Source: Bacteroidia bacterium (GTDB lineage: Bacteria; Bacteroidota; Bacteroidia; Bacteroidales; Paludibacteraceae). From it: a stretch of 54,453 nt of DNA. The stretch spans positions 1 to 54,453 of the forward strand of contig SAAL01000009.1 in the NCBI GenBank assembly GCA_009929445.1, read 5' to 3'. Numbering within the stretch: the first letter of the stretch is position 1; each line of letters begins with the position of its first letter. The notes under the pieces were generated by a model, which did not search any database, was not told the DNA's origin, and worked only from the letters and a program-made list of their open reading frames with translations. Positions 1 through 9,600 of the stretch are shown here, piece after piece. A program made the translations under genes and the position numbers.

Positions 1-3000
1 AACAATTTCACCCGTCTGATGGCAAAATCCGGGAACAAACAAACAATTTCAAACGATTTTATAAACAGTTTGCTTTCGGATAACGGAGTGTTGTGGATAG
101 GTACAGAATCGGGCGGAATAAACAGGATGATGCTCCCGAAACTCATTACAAGAAATTATATATACAATGCAGATAATTCAAATTCCATTTCGTCCAACCC
201 CGTAAATGCCATCTACGAGGATAAAAACGGAGATATGTGGCTCGGAACTGTAGAAGGCGGACTGAACAGAAAGCCGAAAGGCAGCAACTCCTTCATTCAT
301 TACACAACATCAAATACCAACTTAAGCCACAATTCGGTGAGTTCACTTGAAATGGATGGCAATAACAACCTGTGGGCAGGTACATGGGGCGGTGGAATAA
401 ACATTCTGAACATAAACAGATTGTCAAAACCTTCGTTCACTCAGATGAATTTTCCGTCGCAGTACATTGCCGTTTTGAAATACGACTCGTTAAACAACGG
501 GATGTGGGTGGGCACGAACCGGGATATTCTCTTTTACGATATCGAGGCTCAAAAATTAATCCGACCGATTACCGAACCTTCATTTCAACGAATCTGGGGC
601 ACTTTGGGATGCCTCATCGATGAAAACAATAACCTGTATATGGGCACTTCGGAGGGACTGGCTATTGTCCGGTTAAATTTTTATAACAGAAAAACATCCA
701 CATTCAGGGCGGTGAACTTCACGGGCAACGGAGAGAAAATTGCTCCGCTTTTCATGCGAAACATCACCTCCATGTTTCTGAGCAGCGACAAATCAATATG
801 GATAGGCAGCAACGGGTACGGCATCTGCAAAATGATGCGCTCGAAAAGCGGATATAAGCTACAGTTCTTCGACAAGGAACACGGACTGGCGCATAATACC
901 GTTTTCGGAATCGTGGAGGATGAAAACGGATTAATATGGATCAGTACAGGGCACGGCCTCTCCTGCTACAACCCGTCAAGCAACCATTTTGCCAACTATA
1001 CCACCAACGATGGACTTATCAGCAATCAGTTTTACTGGAATGCTTTCTATAAATCACCTGCCAATAAGAATATATATTTCGGCAGCAACGAAGGATTGAC
1101 AGAATTATTCGGGACACAACAATATTACACTTCAAATACCGGAAAAATAGTATTCACAAAACTTCAGATACTCAATAAACCTGTGTGGTATGGAAACAAC
1201 CGGTACCTCAAAAATGATATTGCCTATGCCGAAAAAGTGAAACTGCATGAAAAAGACAAATCTTTCTCCATAGAATTTGCAGCACTGGGTTGCGACAATC
1301 CCTCCACAGTGACGTATGAATACCGTTTGCTCGGATTCGACGAAAAATGGATAAACACTGGAGCTGACCGTAGATTCATCACCTACACAAACCTGCGACC
1401 CGGCAAGTACACGTTTCAGGTGCGGGCTATGTCGCGGGGAAACGAGCAAATGAATGAAACTGCTCACATTCAGATAGTTGTACGTCCGTATTTTTACAAA
1501 ACGGGTTGGTTTCTGACCCTGCTTTTCTTATTGATTTTATGGGGAATTTACCGGATATACAAATGGCGGATTAAATCGTTGAAAAGCCAGCAGGAATTAC
1601 TGCAACAAAAGGTGGAAAGACGAACCAGGGAGTTACAAATTCAAAAAAAAACCCTGGAAGAGCAAGCCGACGAGCTGATAAAGCAAAACGAAATGCTGGC
1701 TTCGCAGAATAAAAAAATTGATAAGCAAAGAAAACAACTAATCGAAATGTCGGCAAAAGTACAGGAATCCATGACCGACCGCATTTCATTCTTCACCAAT
1801 ATCACGCACGAATTCCGCACTCCCATTACGCTGATTACCGGACCTATAGAACGGGCACTAAAACTGAGCACCAATCCGAAGGTAATCGAACAACTTCGCT
1901 TCGTATCGCAGAATTCGAGACATCTCCTCTCACTGATCAATCAACTGATGGATTTCAGAAAAATTGAAAGTGATAAGATGGTTATTCTGCCCAAAAAGGG
2001 CAATATTATCAATTACATGGAGGAAATACTCCTTCCGTTTGATTCCTATACTTCCGAAAGAGGCATAAATATCCGGCGAATCTATCGGATAGACACTCCC
2101 GAAATCATATTCGACGATGAAGCCATCCGCAAACTGGTTACCAATCTGCTTTCCAATGCCATAAAATTCACACCTGACAATGGTTCGATAACACTGTATG
2201 TAAGTAAACTGCAAGACGTGCAAAGCATGCAGGAAAAGCTGTATATCAATCTGAAAGACAATGGTTTCGGAATCGACGAACATGAAATGGAGCAAATTTT
2301 CGAACGATTCTACCAATCCAAGAAACACGAAAAACTTTCAGTGTCGGGGCAAAGCGGAACCGGAATTGGTTTATACCTGTGTCAGAAAATTGTAGAATTG
2401 CTCGGCGGAACCATCAAAGCCAAAAACAACAGAGGCGGCGGTGCTTCTTTCAGGGTACTGCTCCCACTGGTGAGGGGCAACACAAATATGCCAACCGAAA
2501 TAAAAGAATACAAAAATGTACCGGATGCAGGAGTTGACAATCAGGTTACAGCACCTTATCTTCGCGATGCAAAATCCACCATTCTTGTGGTGGAAGACAA
2601 CGCTGATATGCGAAAATACATTTGCTCCATCCTTTCCGATCAATATAAAATACTTGAAGCCGAAAATGGTGAAGAAGCACTGCATTTGCTCAAATCCAGG
2701 ACCATCGATTTTGTAGTCAGCGATCTGATGATGCCCCTGATGGACGGTATGGAATTATCAAAACAGGTAAAATCCGATTTCGCCATTTCACACATTCCGT
2801 TTCTGATGCTCACCGCCAAATCCAATGTGGAAACCCGGATTAGCAGTTATAAATCAGGAGTCGATGAGTTTCTTGCCAAACCTTTCGATGCCGATCTGCT
2901 GCTTGCACGCATCACCAACATGCTGGAAGCCCGGCGCAATTATCAGCGGAAATTCAGCATGAATATGGATTTGAAGGAACTTAATTTCAGCGAAGAATCG

Positions 3001-3321
3001 GCCGATGAGAAGTTCATCCGACAGGCACTGGACATTGTAAAAAAGAATTACAAAAATCCGGATTACGAAGTTACTGATTTTATAACAGAAATGGGAGTAA
3101 GTAAAAGTCTTCTGAATAAGAAAATGAACATTCTCACGGGGCAGCCGGCAGTGCAGTTTATCCGGAATTACCGTCTGACAGTAGCTCACGAACTGATTCT
3201 GAAACAAAAAGGAAACCTCAATATCTCCGAAATTGCGTTTGAAGTTGGTTTCAACGATCCTAAATACTTTACAAGGTGCTTTACGCGGTATTTTGGCATA
3301 GCACCAAGTATGGTCAAATAA
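1..3321 (+). CDS. Hybrid two-component system regulator (HTCS), 5' truncated by window edge
   Basis: Frame 1 is open from the first base, so the gene starts upstream of the window; the ATG at 19 is internal. The visible part has at least six periplasmic beta-propeller (reg_prop) repeats ending in W-hGT-type strands (nt 40-1090), a Y_Y_Y domain (about 1200-1490) and one membrane helix (about 1501-1565). A coiled coil leads to a HisKA domain whose H-box His codon is at 1807 (THEFRTP). The HATPase domain shows the N box (NLLSNAIKFTPD) and glycine boxes. A receiver domain has its phospho-acceptor Asp at 2722 (SDLMMP), and an AraC-type HTH forms the C-terminus. Family knowledge: these one-protein sensor/regulators bind a glycan fragment in the periplasm and activate a nearby polysaccharide locus. 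The target is probably outside the window to the left, because the genes to the right are convergent. Confidence 0.93.
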   Translation, partial: NNFTRLMAKSGNKQTISNDFINSLLSDNGVLWIGTESGGINRMMLPKLITRNYIYNADNSNSISSNPVNAIYEDKNGDMWLGTVEGGLNRKPKGSNSFIHYTTSNTNLSHNSVSSLEMDGNNNLWAGTWGGGINILNINRLSKPSFTQMNFPSQYIAVLKYDSLNNGMWVGTNRDILFYDIEAQKLIRPITEPSFQRIWGTLGCLIDENNNLYMGTSEGLAIVRLNFYNRKTSTFRAVNFTGNGEKIAPLFMRNITSMFLSSDKSIWIGSNGYGICKMMRSKSGYKLQFFDKEHGLAHNTVFGIVEDENGLIWISTGHGLSCYNPSSNHFANYTTNDGLISNQFYWNAFYKSPANKNIYFGSNEGLTELFGTQQYYTSNTGKIVFTKLQILNKPVWYGNNRYLKNDIAYAEKVKLHEKDKSFSIEFAALGCDNPSTVTYEYRLLGFDEKWINTGADRRFITYTNLRPGKYTFQVRAMSRGNEQMNETAHIQIVVRPYFYKTGWFLTLLFLLILWGIYRIYKWRIKSLKSQQELLQQKVERRTRELQIQKKTLEEQADELIKQNEMLASQNKKIDKQRKQLIEMSAKVQESMTDRISFFTNITHEFRTPITLITGPIERALKLSTNPKVIEQLRFVSQNSRHLLSLINQLMDFRKIESDKMVILPKKGNIINYMEEILLPFDSYTSERGINIRRIYRIDTPEIIFDDEAIRKLVTNLLSNAIKFTPDNGSITLYVSKLQDVQSMQEKLYINLKDNGFGIDEHEMEQIFERFYQSKKHEKLSVSGQSGTGIGLYLCQKIVELLGGTIKAKNNRGGGASFRVLLPLVRGNTNMPTEIKEYKNVPDAGVDNQVTAPYLRDAKSTILVVEDNADMRKYICSILSDQYKILEAENGEEALHLLKSRTIDFVVSDLMMPLMDGMELSKQVKSDFAISHIPFLMLTAKSNVETRISSYKSGVDEFLAKPFDADLLLARITNMLEARRNYQRKFSMNMDLKELNFSEESADEKFIRQALDIVKKNYKNPDYEVTDFITEMGVSKSLLNKKMNILTGQPAVQFIRNYRLTVAHELILKQKGNLNISEIAFEVGFNDPKYFTRCFTRYFGIAPSMVK

Positions 3322-3326
3322 GACGA

Positions 3327-3356
3327 CCCCTAAATCCCACCTGGGGGACTTAGGGG
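3327..3356. repeat. G/C-run element between convergent genes
   Basis: CCCCTAAATCCC and GGGACTTAGGGG form a near-perfect inverted repeat five bases after the regulator stop codon. There is no following T tract. It belongs to the family of elements described at many gene ends in this window. It may act as a bidirectional transcript-end hairpin for the convergent pair, but that is inference. Confidence 0.7.
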
Positions 3357-3479
3357 CGATTACGACAGAGAGATATTTCCTGATTTTAATTCACGTGCGC
3401 AGCACCTATCCTAAAGCTTTGCCAGTTGGTGAATTCGGGGTAAAAAAATGCCTCCTTAAAGCGTTGAAAAGGCGCTGAT

Positions 3480-4778
3480 TCACTTCACATTAAACGCTAC
3501 TCTCAAATCCTCTATTTCCTTATCACCGATAGGTTGTAATGGCCCGATTCCAGATGCCATAACCAGAGAATTTGCCGAGAATTCGGCTACTTCCAGATAG
3601 TCAAATGTATTTAAGAGTTTATCTCCGGTAACGAACACGCTGTCATTCTCTACCAGCACAACACGATTTTTGTTGAACATTTTCGCTACATCGTCAATTT
3701 CATTGTAAATCAATCCAAAAGGAATGGATGGCACATCCTGAAGGAAAATCCAGCTTTCCGGAATAGTGCGGACATCAAATTTGCTGCCGCTCACGGCGTG
3801 CGCCATCAGGTTCACAGGCTGTGTGCAGATGATGGAATTGATGTGCGGATTCAATTGATAAATTCGTTGATGCAATGCTACAGAGCGACTTGGTGTTTTT
3901 CCGGCTTCAGCCATACCGCTCTTGATTTGAACAATATCATTCGGCATTATATCCCACCGTGCCACATCACGTGGCGTAATCAAAAAATCATCGTCCTTCC
4001 AACGTACAGAAACAGTTCCGTAAGTAGAAATCATCATTCCCTGATCACAGGCACGACGTATGATGCTGACCATTTCAGTACGGATTGTTCTCTCATCCGA
4101 GGGATAATCCACTTCCATAAAATGCGAAATATTTTTTGGAATATGTGTTACATAGCTGGCTACCTGCTCATCGGTCAGGTAATTTACTTTCCCCAATTTT
4201 CCGGCATTCACAATGGTGCGGCAGCAGAATTCGAGCGTTTCGAAACGCTGGTACGCATCCATCATATCGCTTCCGCCAAGTACTACACCGTGGTTTTCCA
4301 TGATCACGGCTTTGTAGTTTTTATTTAGGAATTCATTGGCTATTTTCTTTCCCAAATCTTCGCTTCCCGGCGTGCCGTACGGTGCAAAGCCCACATCACC
4401 AATCATGCTGTGTGATTGCGGAACCAGTTTGGTGTCCGGAACAACGCGGGCAATACTGAAAGCCACCAATGCGGGCGGATGTGCGTGAATAATAGCTGAA
4501 ATATCTGGTCTTGATTCAAAAATCGCTTTGTGAAATGGGTATTCCGACGAAGGCTTGTGAAGTCCAACTACGGTTCCATCTTTCTTCACACACATAATAT
4601 CTTTAGTGGTCAGGTTTCCCTTATCCACGCCCGAAGGAGTAATCCAGATGTCGCCGTTGGTGTCTCTGATAGAGATATTTCCACCCGAAGTGGTGGTCAT
4701 GCCGCTTCTGTAAATTCGCCCGATGATGATGTTGATCTGCTCCACCGGATGCATTAAGTTTATATCTAATTGTTTCAT
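3480..4778 (-). CDS. Tandem class II aldolase/adducin-domain protein
   Basis: 432 residues if started at the ATG at 4778; a TTG-started extension to 4793 runs into the upstream repeat and is less likely. There are two consecutive class II aldolase/adducin folds, roughly residues 8-215 and 220-430. The first keeps the metal-site pattern (HAHPP, and later ENHGV), as in fuculose/rhamnulose-phosphate aldolases. In the second, the HxHP site reads CTQP and the NHG motif reads NDS, so it has lost the zinc ligands and is probably structural or regulatory. It is the last gene of the minus-strand operon, after an aldolase/dehydrogenase fusion and an alcohol dehydrogenase, which fits retro-aldol cleavage or epimerisation of a sugar phosphate. 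The substrate cannot be read from sequence. Confidence 0.85.
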   Translation of the reverse strand: MKQLDINLMHPVEQINIIIGRIYRSGMTTTSGGNISIRDTNGDIWITPSGVDKGNLTTKDIMCVKKDGTVVGLHKPSSEYPFHKAIFESRPDISAIIHAHPPALVAFSIARVVPDTKLVPQSHSMIGDVGFAPYGTPGSEDLGKKIANEFLNKNYKAVIMENHGVVLGGSDMMDAYQRFETLEFCCRTIVNAGKLGKVNYLTDEQVASYVTHIPKNISHFMEVDYPSDERTIRTEMVSIIRRACDQGMMISTYGTVSVRWKDDDFLITPRDVARWDIMPNDIVQIKSGMAEAGKTPSRSVALHQRIYQLNPHINSIICTQPVNLMAHAVSGSKFDVRTIPESWIFLQDVPSIPFGLIYNEIDDVAKMFNKNRVVLVENDSVFVTGDKLLNTFDYLEVAEFSANSLVMASGIGPLQPIGDKEIEDLRVAFNVK

Positions 4779-4793
4779 AAATAATGAATACAA

Positions 4794-4923
4794 CCCCTAA
4801 CCCCTAAAGGGGGACAATAATGGGTTAATTAAGTTTTATAAAAATATTATTGTGCAAAATCACAATTAATAAAAAAGGAAATTCTGACTTACTGAATCCT
4901 GCTTCCCCTTTAGGATTTAGGGG
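4794..4923. repeat. Bracketing G/C-run element pair (ADH to aldolase gap)
   Basis: One copy at 4794-4814 (CCCCTAACCCC then TAAAGGGGG) and an opposite copy at 4903-4923 (TTCCCCTTTAGGATTTAGGG) enclose an AT-rich spacer of about 90 bp. The right copy contains the stop codon of the alcohol dehydrogenase and encodes its last residues (TTPKS). The outer arms can pair with each other, and each copy can also fold alone. Confidence 0.75.
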
Positions 4924-6190
4924 TCGTCTTTTTCTCCAATAAATAAGTCTCTGCCTCTACGCTCCACAGTCCGTTGTGGCGGTTGCAGATTTCAGCTAAT
5001 GCTTTGAAAAATTCATCGGTATCGCCCAATTTTGCAAATTCTGCAATCGGAGTCAAAGGCATATCGATATGCGTGTAAATCATTTTTTTTCCTCCGGGAA
5101 TGTTTGGCAGATTGTTGGTGGTTTCCACTACGGCATTCAATCCTCCGATGTGCGTTACCAAACCTGCCGGATCCAAACCTTTGCTCATAATGTCCAATGC
5201 TTCCACCATGTCGTCGTTGTTGCCTCCGCTTGTTCCCACTATGTGCGTGTAAGCGTAATGAACGTTGTAGAAATTCATCATGGCACTGAAACTTGTGTTG
5301 TCCGGACCGGCAAAGAAATTCAGACATCCGTCAAATCCAAGTATTGCGTCTCCCTGCTCCACTACAGCTCTGACAGGCGCAAACACAAATACATCGTTGT
5401 AGCCGTCATCACCGGCAATTGCTTTCAATTCTTCTACCGGATTTTTCATTTTTCCGGTGTTGATGTATTTCATATCGATGCCGCGTGAAGCTGCAAATTC
5501 GACCGTGTAAATAGAAGCTGCGCGATCCAGTCGGGCCTGGTCAACGTCTGTAATTACCAACAGCGATGGTTTGCGATCTTCACAGCGCAATACATAGTTG
5601 ATGGCTGCCAATCCCATTGGACCTACTCCGGCAAGAATGGCCATTTTACCACCGTCAACGATTTCCATTTCGTGCTTGTAGCTTCCCGGTTTGGTGTGGT
5701 AATTGGCGTGCATGGCACCTATCACACATGAGAGCGGTTCAGCCAGCGATGCCGGGTAATATCCTTCACCACGGTAAGCCAACAGACAGTTCATTTCCAT
5801 CACTTCGTTGGGGATAATCACATAAGTAGCATCGCCGCCGATATACTGATAGCTGTAACCGGGTGCACTCAAAATGCCTACCGGACCATTCTCGTAATAC
5901 AAAGCCGGTTGAATCGAAAATTTATCACCTGCTTTGAACTTGTGTGCCCATTTTGCACCCACTTCCACCAGTTCGCCGGCAAACTCATGACCGATAATTA
6001 TTGGATTTTCAGCCACATTATCGGGAATTCGTTTATGATCCGGTCCCTGCGAAGAAGCCTTGTACGACGACATACAAATGGAATCGGAAACTACTTTTGC
6101 TAAAATTTCGTTGTCTTTGATTGCAGGCAATTCAAACTCCTCCAAACGAAGGTCCTTTTTGCCGTAAAGACGTACTGCTCTTGTTTTCAT
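4910..6190 (-). CDS. Zinc-dependent alcohol dehydrogenase, L-sorbose-1-phosphate reductase-like
   Basis: 426 residues, medium-chain dehydrogenase/reductase. The N-terminal catalytic domain has a zinc-ligand region (SICMSS, then GHEFAGEL) and lacks an obvious four-cysteine structural-zinc lobe. A Rossmann segment (LAGVGPMGLAAI) follows at about residue 190 for NAD(P) binding. Overall length and motif order recall the SorE-type sugar-phosphate/polyol dehydrogenases, from family memory rather than a search. It sits between the aldolase/SDR fusion and the tandem aldolase, so it probably oxidises a polyol or reduces a keto-sugar in that route. The last residues (TTPKS) are encoded by an intergenic G/C-run element, so the native C-terminus may once have ended near LLEKK. 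Confidence 0.82.
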   Translation of the reverse strand: MKTRAVRLYGKKDLRLEEFELPAIKDNEILAKVVSDSICMSSYKASSQGPDHKRIPDNVAENPIIIGHEFAGELVEVGAKWAHKFKAGDKFSIQPALYYENGPVGILSAPGYSYQYIGGDATYVIIPNEVMEMNCLLAYRGEGYYPASLAEPLSCVIGAMHANYHTKPGSYKHEMEIVDGGKMAILAGVGPMGLAAINYVLRCEDRKPSLLVITDVDQARLDRAASIYTVEFAASRGIDMKYINTGKMKNPVEELKAIAGDDGYNDVFVFAPVRAVVEQGDAILGFDGCLNFFAGPDNTSFSAMMNFYNVHYAYTHIVGTSGGNNDDMVEALDIMSKGLDPAGLVTHIGGLNAVVETTNNLPNIPGGKKMIYTHIDMPLTPIAEFAKLGDTDEFFKALAEICNRHNGLWSVEAETYLLEKKTTPKS

Positions 6191-6194
6191 ATAA

Positions 6195-6315
6195 ACCCCT
6201 CCAAACCTCCGCGAAGGGGAGGCTTTTGGTTAGTATTATTATTGTTTAATTGAATGTTTCATTTTTTAAGAGAAAATGTCTTAAGCCTCCCCTTCGGGGA
6301 GGTTGGAGGGGCTTT
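6195..6315. repeat. Bracketing G/C-run element pair, CTCC variant (SDR to ADH gap)
   Basis: The copy at 6195-6229 (ACCCCTCCAAACCTCC, GCGAAGGGGAGGC) and the inverted copy at 6283-6315 (GCCTCCCCTTCGGGGAGG, TTGGAGGGGC) bracket a short AT-rich spacer. The right copy abuts the stop codon of the upstream-transcribed aldolase/SDR gene. The sequence variant differs (CTCC instead of CCCC) but the design of outer arm plus inner hairpin is the same. Confidence 0.75.
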
Positions 6316-8308
6316 ACATCACCTGCCCTCCGGTAATCGGCAGTGCCTGACCTGTTTCACCGCATTGTTCCATCAGATACAAAACTCCTTTTGTCACATC
6401 TGCCGGTGTGCAACCTTTGCGCATCGGTACTTGCGATAAGTAAAACGCTTTGACATCCTCAATGGTTTTGGCTCCGGGTACTTTTCCGGCATTCAGGTAC
6501 TGCACAAACAAACCATTTTCCGGATCGCTCCAAAGCGGGCCTTCGTAGAAATTTCCGGGGCAAATTGAATTTACTTTGATTCTGAACGGTGCAAGCTCCA
6601 GTGCAAAGGACTGAGTAAGCCCGATCCCACCGAATTTTCCGCCGGCATATGCAAAATTAGCTTTGCTGCCCCGGAGTCCGGATTTGGAGTTGATCTGGAT
6701 AATATCTGCGTAGTAATCTTCTGATGCGTAGTTGGTCTGCAGTTTCATTACTTTGCTCACAACTTTTGTACAATAAAAATAAGCGTTGTAATTTATTTTT
6801 GTTACAAAATCAAAATTCTCAGGAGTCATATCTTCCAGACCGCCAGCTCTGAGAACGCCAGCATTGCTGATAAAACTGTCAATTCCACCGAAATGACATA
6901 CGGATTCATGCACCAGATTTTCGATGCTTGGGATGTCAGCCACGTTAGTCTTAACGAAAACGGCACGATTGCTTTTTGCAATGGAATTGAATTTCTCCAC
7001 AGTTTTTGCTCCCACTTCTTCATTCAAATCTGCCACAACAATGTTGGCGCCTTCACGAATCAAACACTCTGCAATACCTTCTCCAAATCCTTGCGCAGCG
7101 CCAGTTACAATGATAACTTTATTCTCGGCACGACCGGAAGCTGCACCCGCTGAAACACTCCGGCGATAATTTTCCACTTCCCAATTATCTATAAAATCTA
7201 TCTGAGCCTGTGTCATCGGATGTGCACCTCCGAAAGAGCGAGAAAGGAACGCAATTTTCATCGCATCCTCAAAAACATCCAGAATAATATCGCACTGCTT
7301 AGTATTATCTCCAACTGCAACCATCCCTACCCCTTTGATGAGCAACACTTTAGGCAGGTAGCCGAATTTTTGGGTAAATTCTGGAATTGCTTTTTGAGCT
7401 TCCGCAATTACCATTTCGGGGGTTTCTCCGTTGAAGAACAAGTAGTTTGATTTGCAGTAAACAATAGCATCCGGCGTGAATGGTTTTGAAATTTCGCGCT
7501 GGTTATCAATACTGTCGTAGAAATATTTGATCAATTCGTTTTTACGAACTTTCAAGGTTTTCAGGCTTTCACCTGAAACCATCATACGCACCGCTGGAAG
7601 AATTTCTTCAGTACAGTTGCAAGTTGCTCTATCTCCTGCTGGAACAGGAATTTTCACCGCTCTTTCAAGTGTTTCCAAAATGGAATTGTAGGTAGCATTT
7701 ATCTCATCAATATTATCTGCAGCAACGAAAATTCCGTGGTTTTGGAGCCAGATTACCTTCGGTTCCTCCTTGAATTTCGAACGATATTCTTTGATTTTTT
7801 CATCAACTTTCTTAAAAAGCACGTATCCAGGATCGGTATATTCAACGTAAAGCGCTTTCTCGCCAAACAATCTAACTAAATTTTTTTCAGCATTTTGTGC
7901 GCACATCAGACCGTTGACAATTGTAGGGTGCAGATGAACAACAAAAGCGTAATCAATCACATTGTGCATCGAAGTTTCTACCGAAGGTCGGCGCCCTTTC
8001 GTAAGCGTGGCGGCCGCTAAGTCGTTTTTCACCTGATCCTCACGTTCGGCTTCATCGGAGCTGTACTGCTTGTCAGACATTGGATTCAGCAAGGAGCGAT
8101 CCAGCACGGCAAATCCATCTTCTGTAATGGTTGCTAGCGATGAGCCACTCGCTTTTACCCAAATTTTTTCATTGTTTTTGTACGAAGTATTTCCTCCCCC
8201 GGCAATGACAAAACGCGTATCACGGCCATAGAATTGGGAAACAGAAATGAGGTCTTTAATTCCGGCCTCCCAGCCACCATTAGTAGGAGTTTGTTGTGAA
8301 ATGCTCAT
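6314..8308 (-). CDS. Bifunctional class II aldolase / short-chain dehydrogenase (RhaEW/YuxG-like)
   Basis: 664 residues. The N-terminal half (about 15-370) is a class II aldolase domain with a His pair (VVHLHPT) and a later NHGIF motif. The C-terminal half (about 390-664) is a short-chain dehydrogenase with the TGAAQGFG nucleotide loop, a catalytic Ser (QINSKSG) and YAGGK (YxxxK). Proteins of this architecture in other bacteria split rhamnulose-1-phosphate and oxidise the lactaldehyde product to lactate. Here no rhamnose isomerase or kinase is visible, so the sugar is uncertain. It lies 33 bp after the PHP gene and before the zinc dehydrogenase, within one apparent operon. Confidence 0.88.
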   Translation of the reverse strand: MSISQQTPTNGGWEAGIKDLISVSQFYGRDTRFVIAGGGNTSYKNNEKIWVKASGSSLATITEDGFAVLDRSLLNPMSDKQYSSDEAEREDQVKNDLAAATLTKGRRPSVETSMHNVIDYAFVVHLHPTIVNGLMCAQNAEKNLVRLFGEKALYVEYTDPGYVLFKKVDEKIKEYRSKFKEEPKVIWLQNHGIFVAADNIDEINATYNSILETLERAVKIPVPAGDRATCNCTEEILPAVRMMVSGESLKTLKVRKNELIKYFYDSIDNQREISKPFTPDAIVYCKSNYLFFNGETPEMVIAEAQKAIPEFTQKFGYLPKVLLIKGVGMVAVGDNTKQCDIILDVFEDAMKIAFLSRSFGGAHPMTQAQIDFIDNWEVENYRRSVSAGAASGRAENKVIIVTGAAQGFGEGIAECLIREGANIVVADLNEEVGAKTVEKFNSIAKSNRAVFVKTNVADIPSIENLVHESVCHFGGIDSFISNAGVLRAGGLEDMTPENFDFVTKINYNAYFYCTKVVSKVMKLQTNYASEDYYADIIQINSKSGLRGSKANFAYAGGKFGGIGLTQSFALELAPFRIKVNSICPGNFYEGPLWSDPENGLFVQYLNAGKVPGAKTIEDVKAFYLSQVPMRKGCTPADVTKGVLYLMEQCGETGQALPITGGQVM

Positions 8309-8341
8309 TTTATGTTGTTTTTCAAATTCAGTTTTATAAAT

Positions 8342-9502
8342 TTATCTTTCAATTATCGAATTGATCAATTGATCTCCCAATTTCACAAATTCATCTCTCT
8401 TTGAGCGGTCTGCAACACCTTTTTCGTCAACATAACCGGTCAATCCTTGGGTGGTAAGATGTTGATGTGCGGCAGTGACGCAAGCTCCTTCGTAGTTGAT
8501 TTTCATCAATTTTTCGGAAAGAGGCGTACTGTGGCGTGCAAAAAGTTCGATTGGTTCCATCGCCGGTGAATTATGCTCGCTTCCGAAAGTCACTACAAAT
8601 CCTTTGTCATAAAGGTAAGATGCGTATTCCTCAAGCAGTTTCACGTCATTTCTGGTGGTGATAAATTCAACAGAATGAAAACCGCGTTCGGTCAGTTGCT
8701 CAGCCACTTTTTCCAGATTTCCTTCAAAATCGGTGTATTTTCCAGCAGCGTCATCTGCTAAAAAAGGATACGTTGGAATCCCTCCTGCAGCGATGATAAT
8801 ATCACAAACTGTCTGCATCGGGAGAAATGCTTTGGCTGTTTCCGGAACAAACGCAGCACCGCCCGCTTTCAAAAGATTTCCACGAATTTCATTTTCAACT
8901 CCGGCAAAATCTTCGATTTTCGATTTCAATTCCTTTCCACCGAAAAGTTCTTGAAACAACTTCTCAATGCAGGTTTCATCATTAGCACAATGCTCATACA
9001 CTTTCAGTCTAAGCGCTTTAGCAAGATGACGTTCGCGGATAGAACCTTTGGTCAAATTATCTTTAATCCAATCGATATCAAGCGTGAATCCTGCATTCTT
9101 TTCTTTGAGGATTTCATTCAGCTTCACACACATGGCTTCAACCTGCAGATTGGCTTCATTTCTCACTCCAGCCAATTGCGAAGCAAAAGGTTCTTCCAGT
9201 TTAAATGGATAGGATAATCCCTTTCCACTCAAATAGGTACGCCCTGGATTTCCCGGATCATTCACGCGAAGTCCGGCTTTTTGGTCTTCCTCGTTCAAAC
9301 TGATAAATTCGATATTGAACAACGGAACGAGGTTGCGTTTTTTACACCCTTCAGCCCATTCTTCGTAACCTTCCGTAGTGTAGAAATCATTGACTCCCAC
9401 CACTTTTACCTCTTCTGCCACTGCTCTGTCGAGTGCATCGTCCACATCATTGAAAGCGCTGAACGAATACGGTGTATGCATGTGAGCATTAACTTTTATC
9501 AT
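8342..9502 (-). CDS. PHP-domain metal-dependent hydrolase-like protein
   Basis: 386 residues. The N-terminus has the PHP signature NAHMHTPYS (HxH metal ligands), followed by a conserved-looking acidic position (NIEFISLN) and a late His (GSEHNSP), consistent with a polymerase/histidinol-phosphatase metal site in a TIM-like barrel. A charged insert of roughly 100 residues lies in the middle. Members act as phosphoesterases or other hydrolases; I cannot assign the substrate. Its place between E1 and the aldolase/SDR gene implies a step in the same carbohydrate route, for example dephosphorylation or ring opening, which is inference. Confidence 0.78.
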   Translation of the reverse strand: MIKVNAHMHTPYSFSAFNDVDDALDRAVAEEVKVVGVNDFYTTEGYEEWAEGCKKRNLVPLFNIEFISLNEEDQKAGLRVNDPGNPGRTYLSGKGLSYPFKLEEPFASQLAGVRNEANLQVEAMCVKLNEILKEKNAGFTLDIDWIKDNLTKGSIRERHLAKALRLKVYEHCANDETCIEKLFQELFGGKELKSKIEDFAGVENEIRGNLLKAGGAAFVPETAKAFLPMQTVCDIIIAAGGIPTYPFLADDAAGKYTDFEGNLEKVAEQLTERGFHSVEFITTRNDVKLLEEYASYLYDKGFVVTFGSEHNSPAMEPIELFARHSTPLSEKLMKINYEGACVTAAHQHLTTQGLTGYVDEKGVADRSKRDEFVKLGDQLINSIIER

Positions 9503-9516
9503 AATATTTTATATTA

Positions 9517-9592
9517 ACCACTAAGGCACTAAGGGCACAAAGAAACACAAAAAATACTTTGTGAGACTGAATGTTCTAAGTGCCTTAGTGGT
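9517..9592. repeat. Hairpin repeat of a second family (ACCACTAAGGCACT)
   Basis: ACCACTAAGGCACT at 9517-9530 is perfectly repeated in inverse orientation at 9579-9592. Inside it, CACAAAG (9536-9542) pairs with CTTTGTG (9557-9563). It fills almost the whole gap between the E1 stop and the PHP start. Unrelated in sequence to the G/C-run elements but occupying the same kind of site. Confidence 0.8.
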
Positions 9593-9600
9593 AAAGATTT

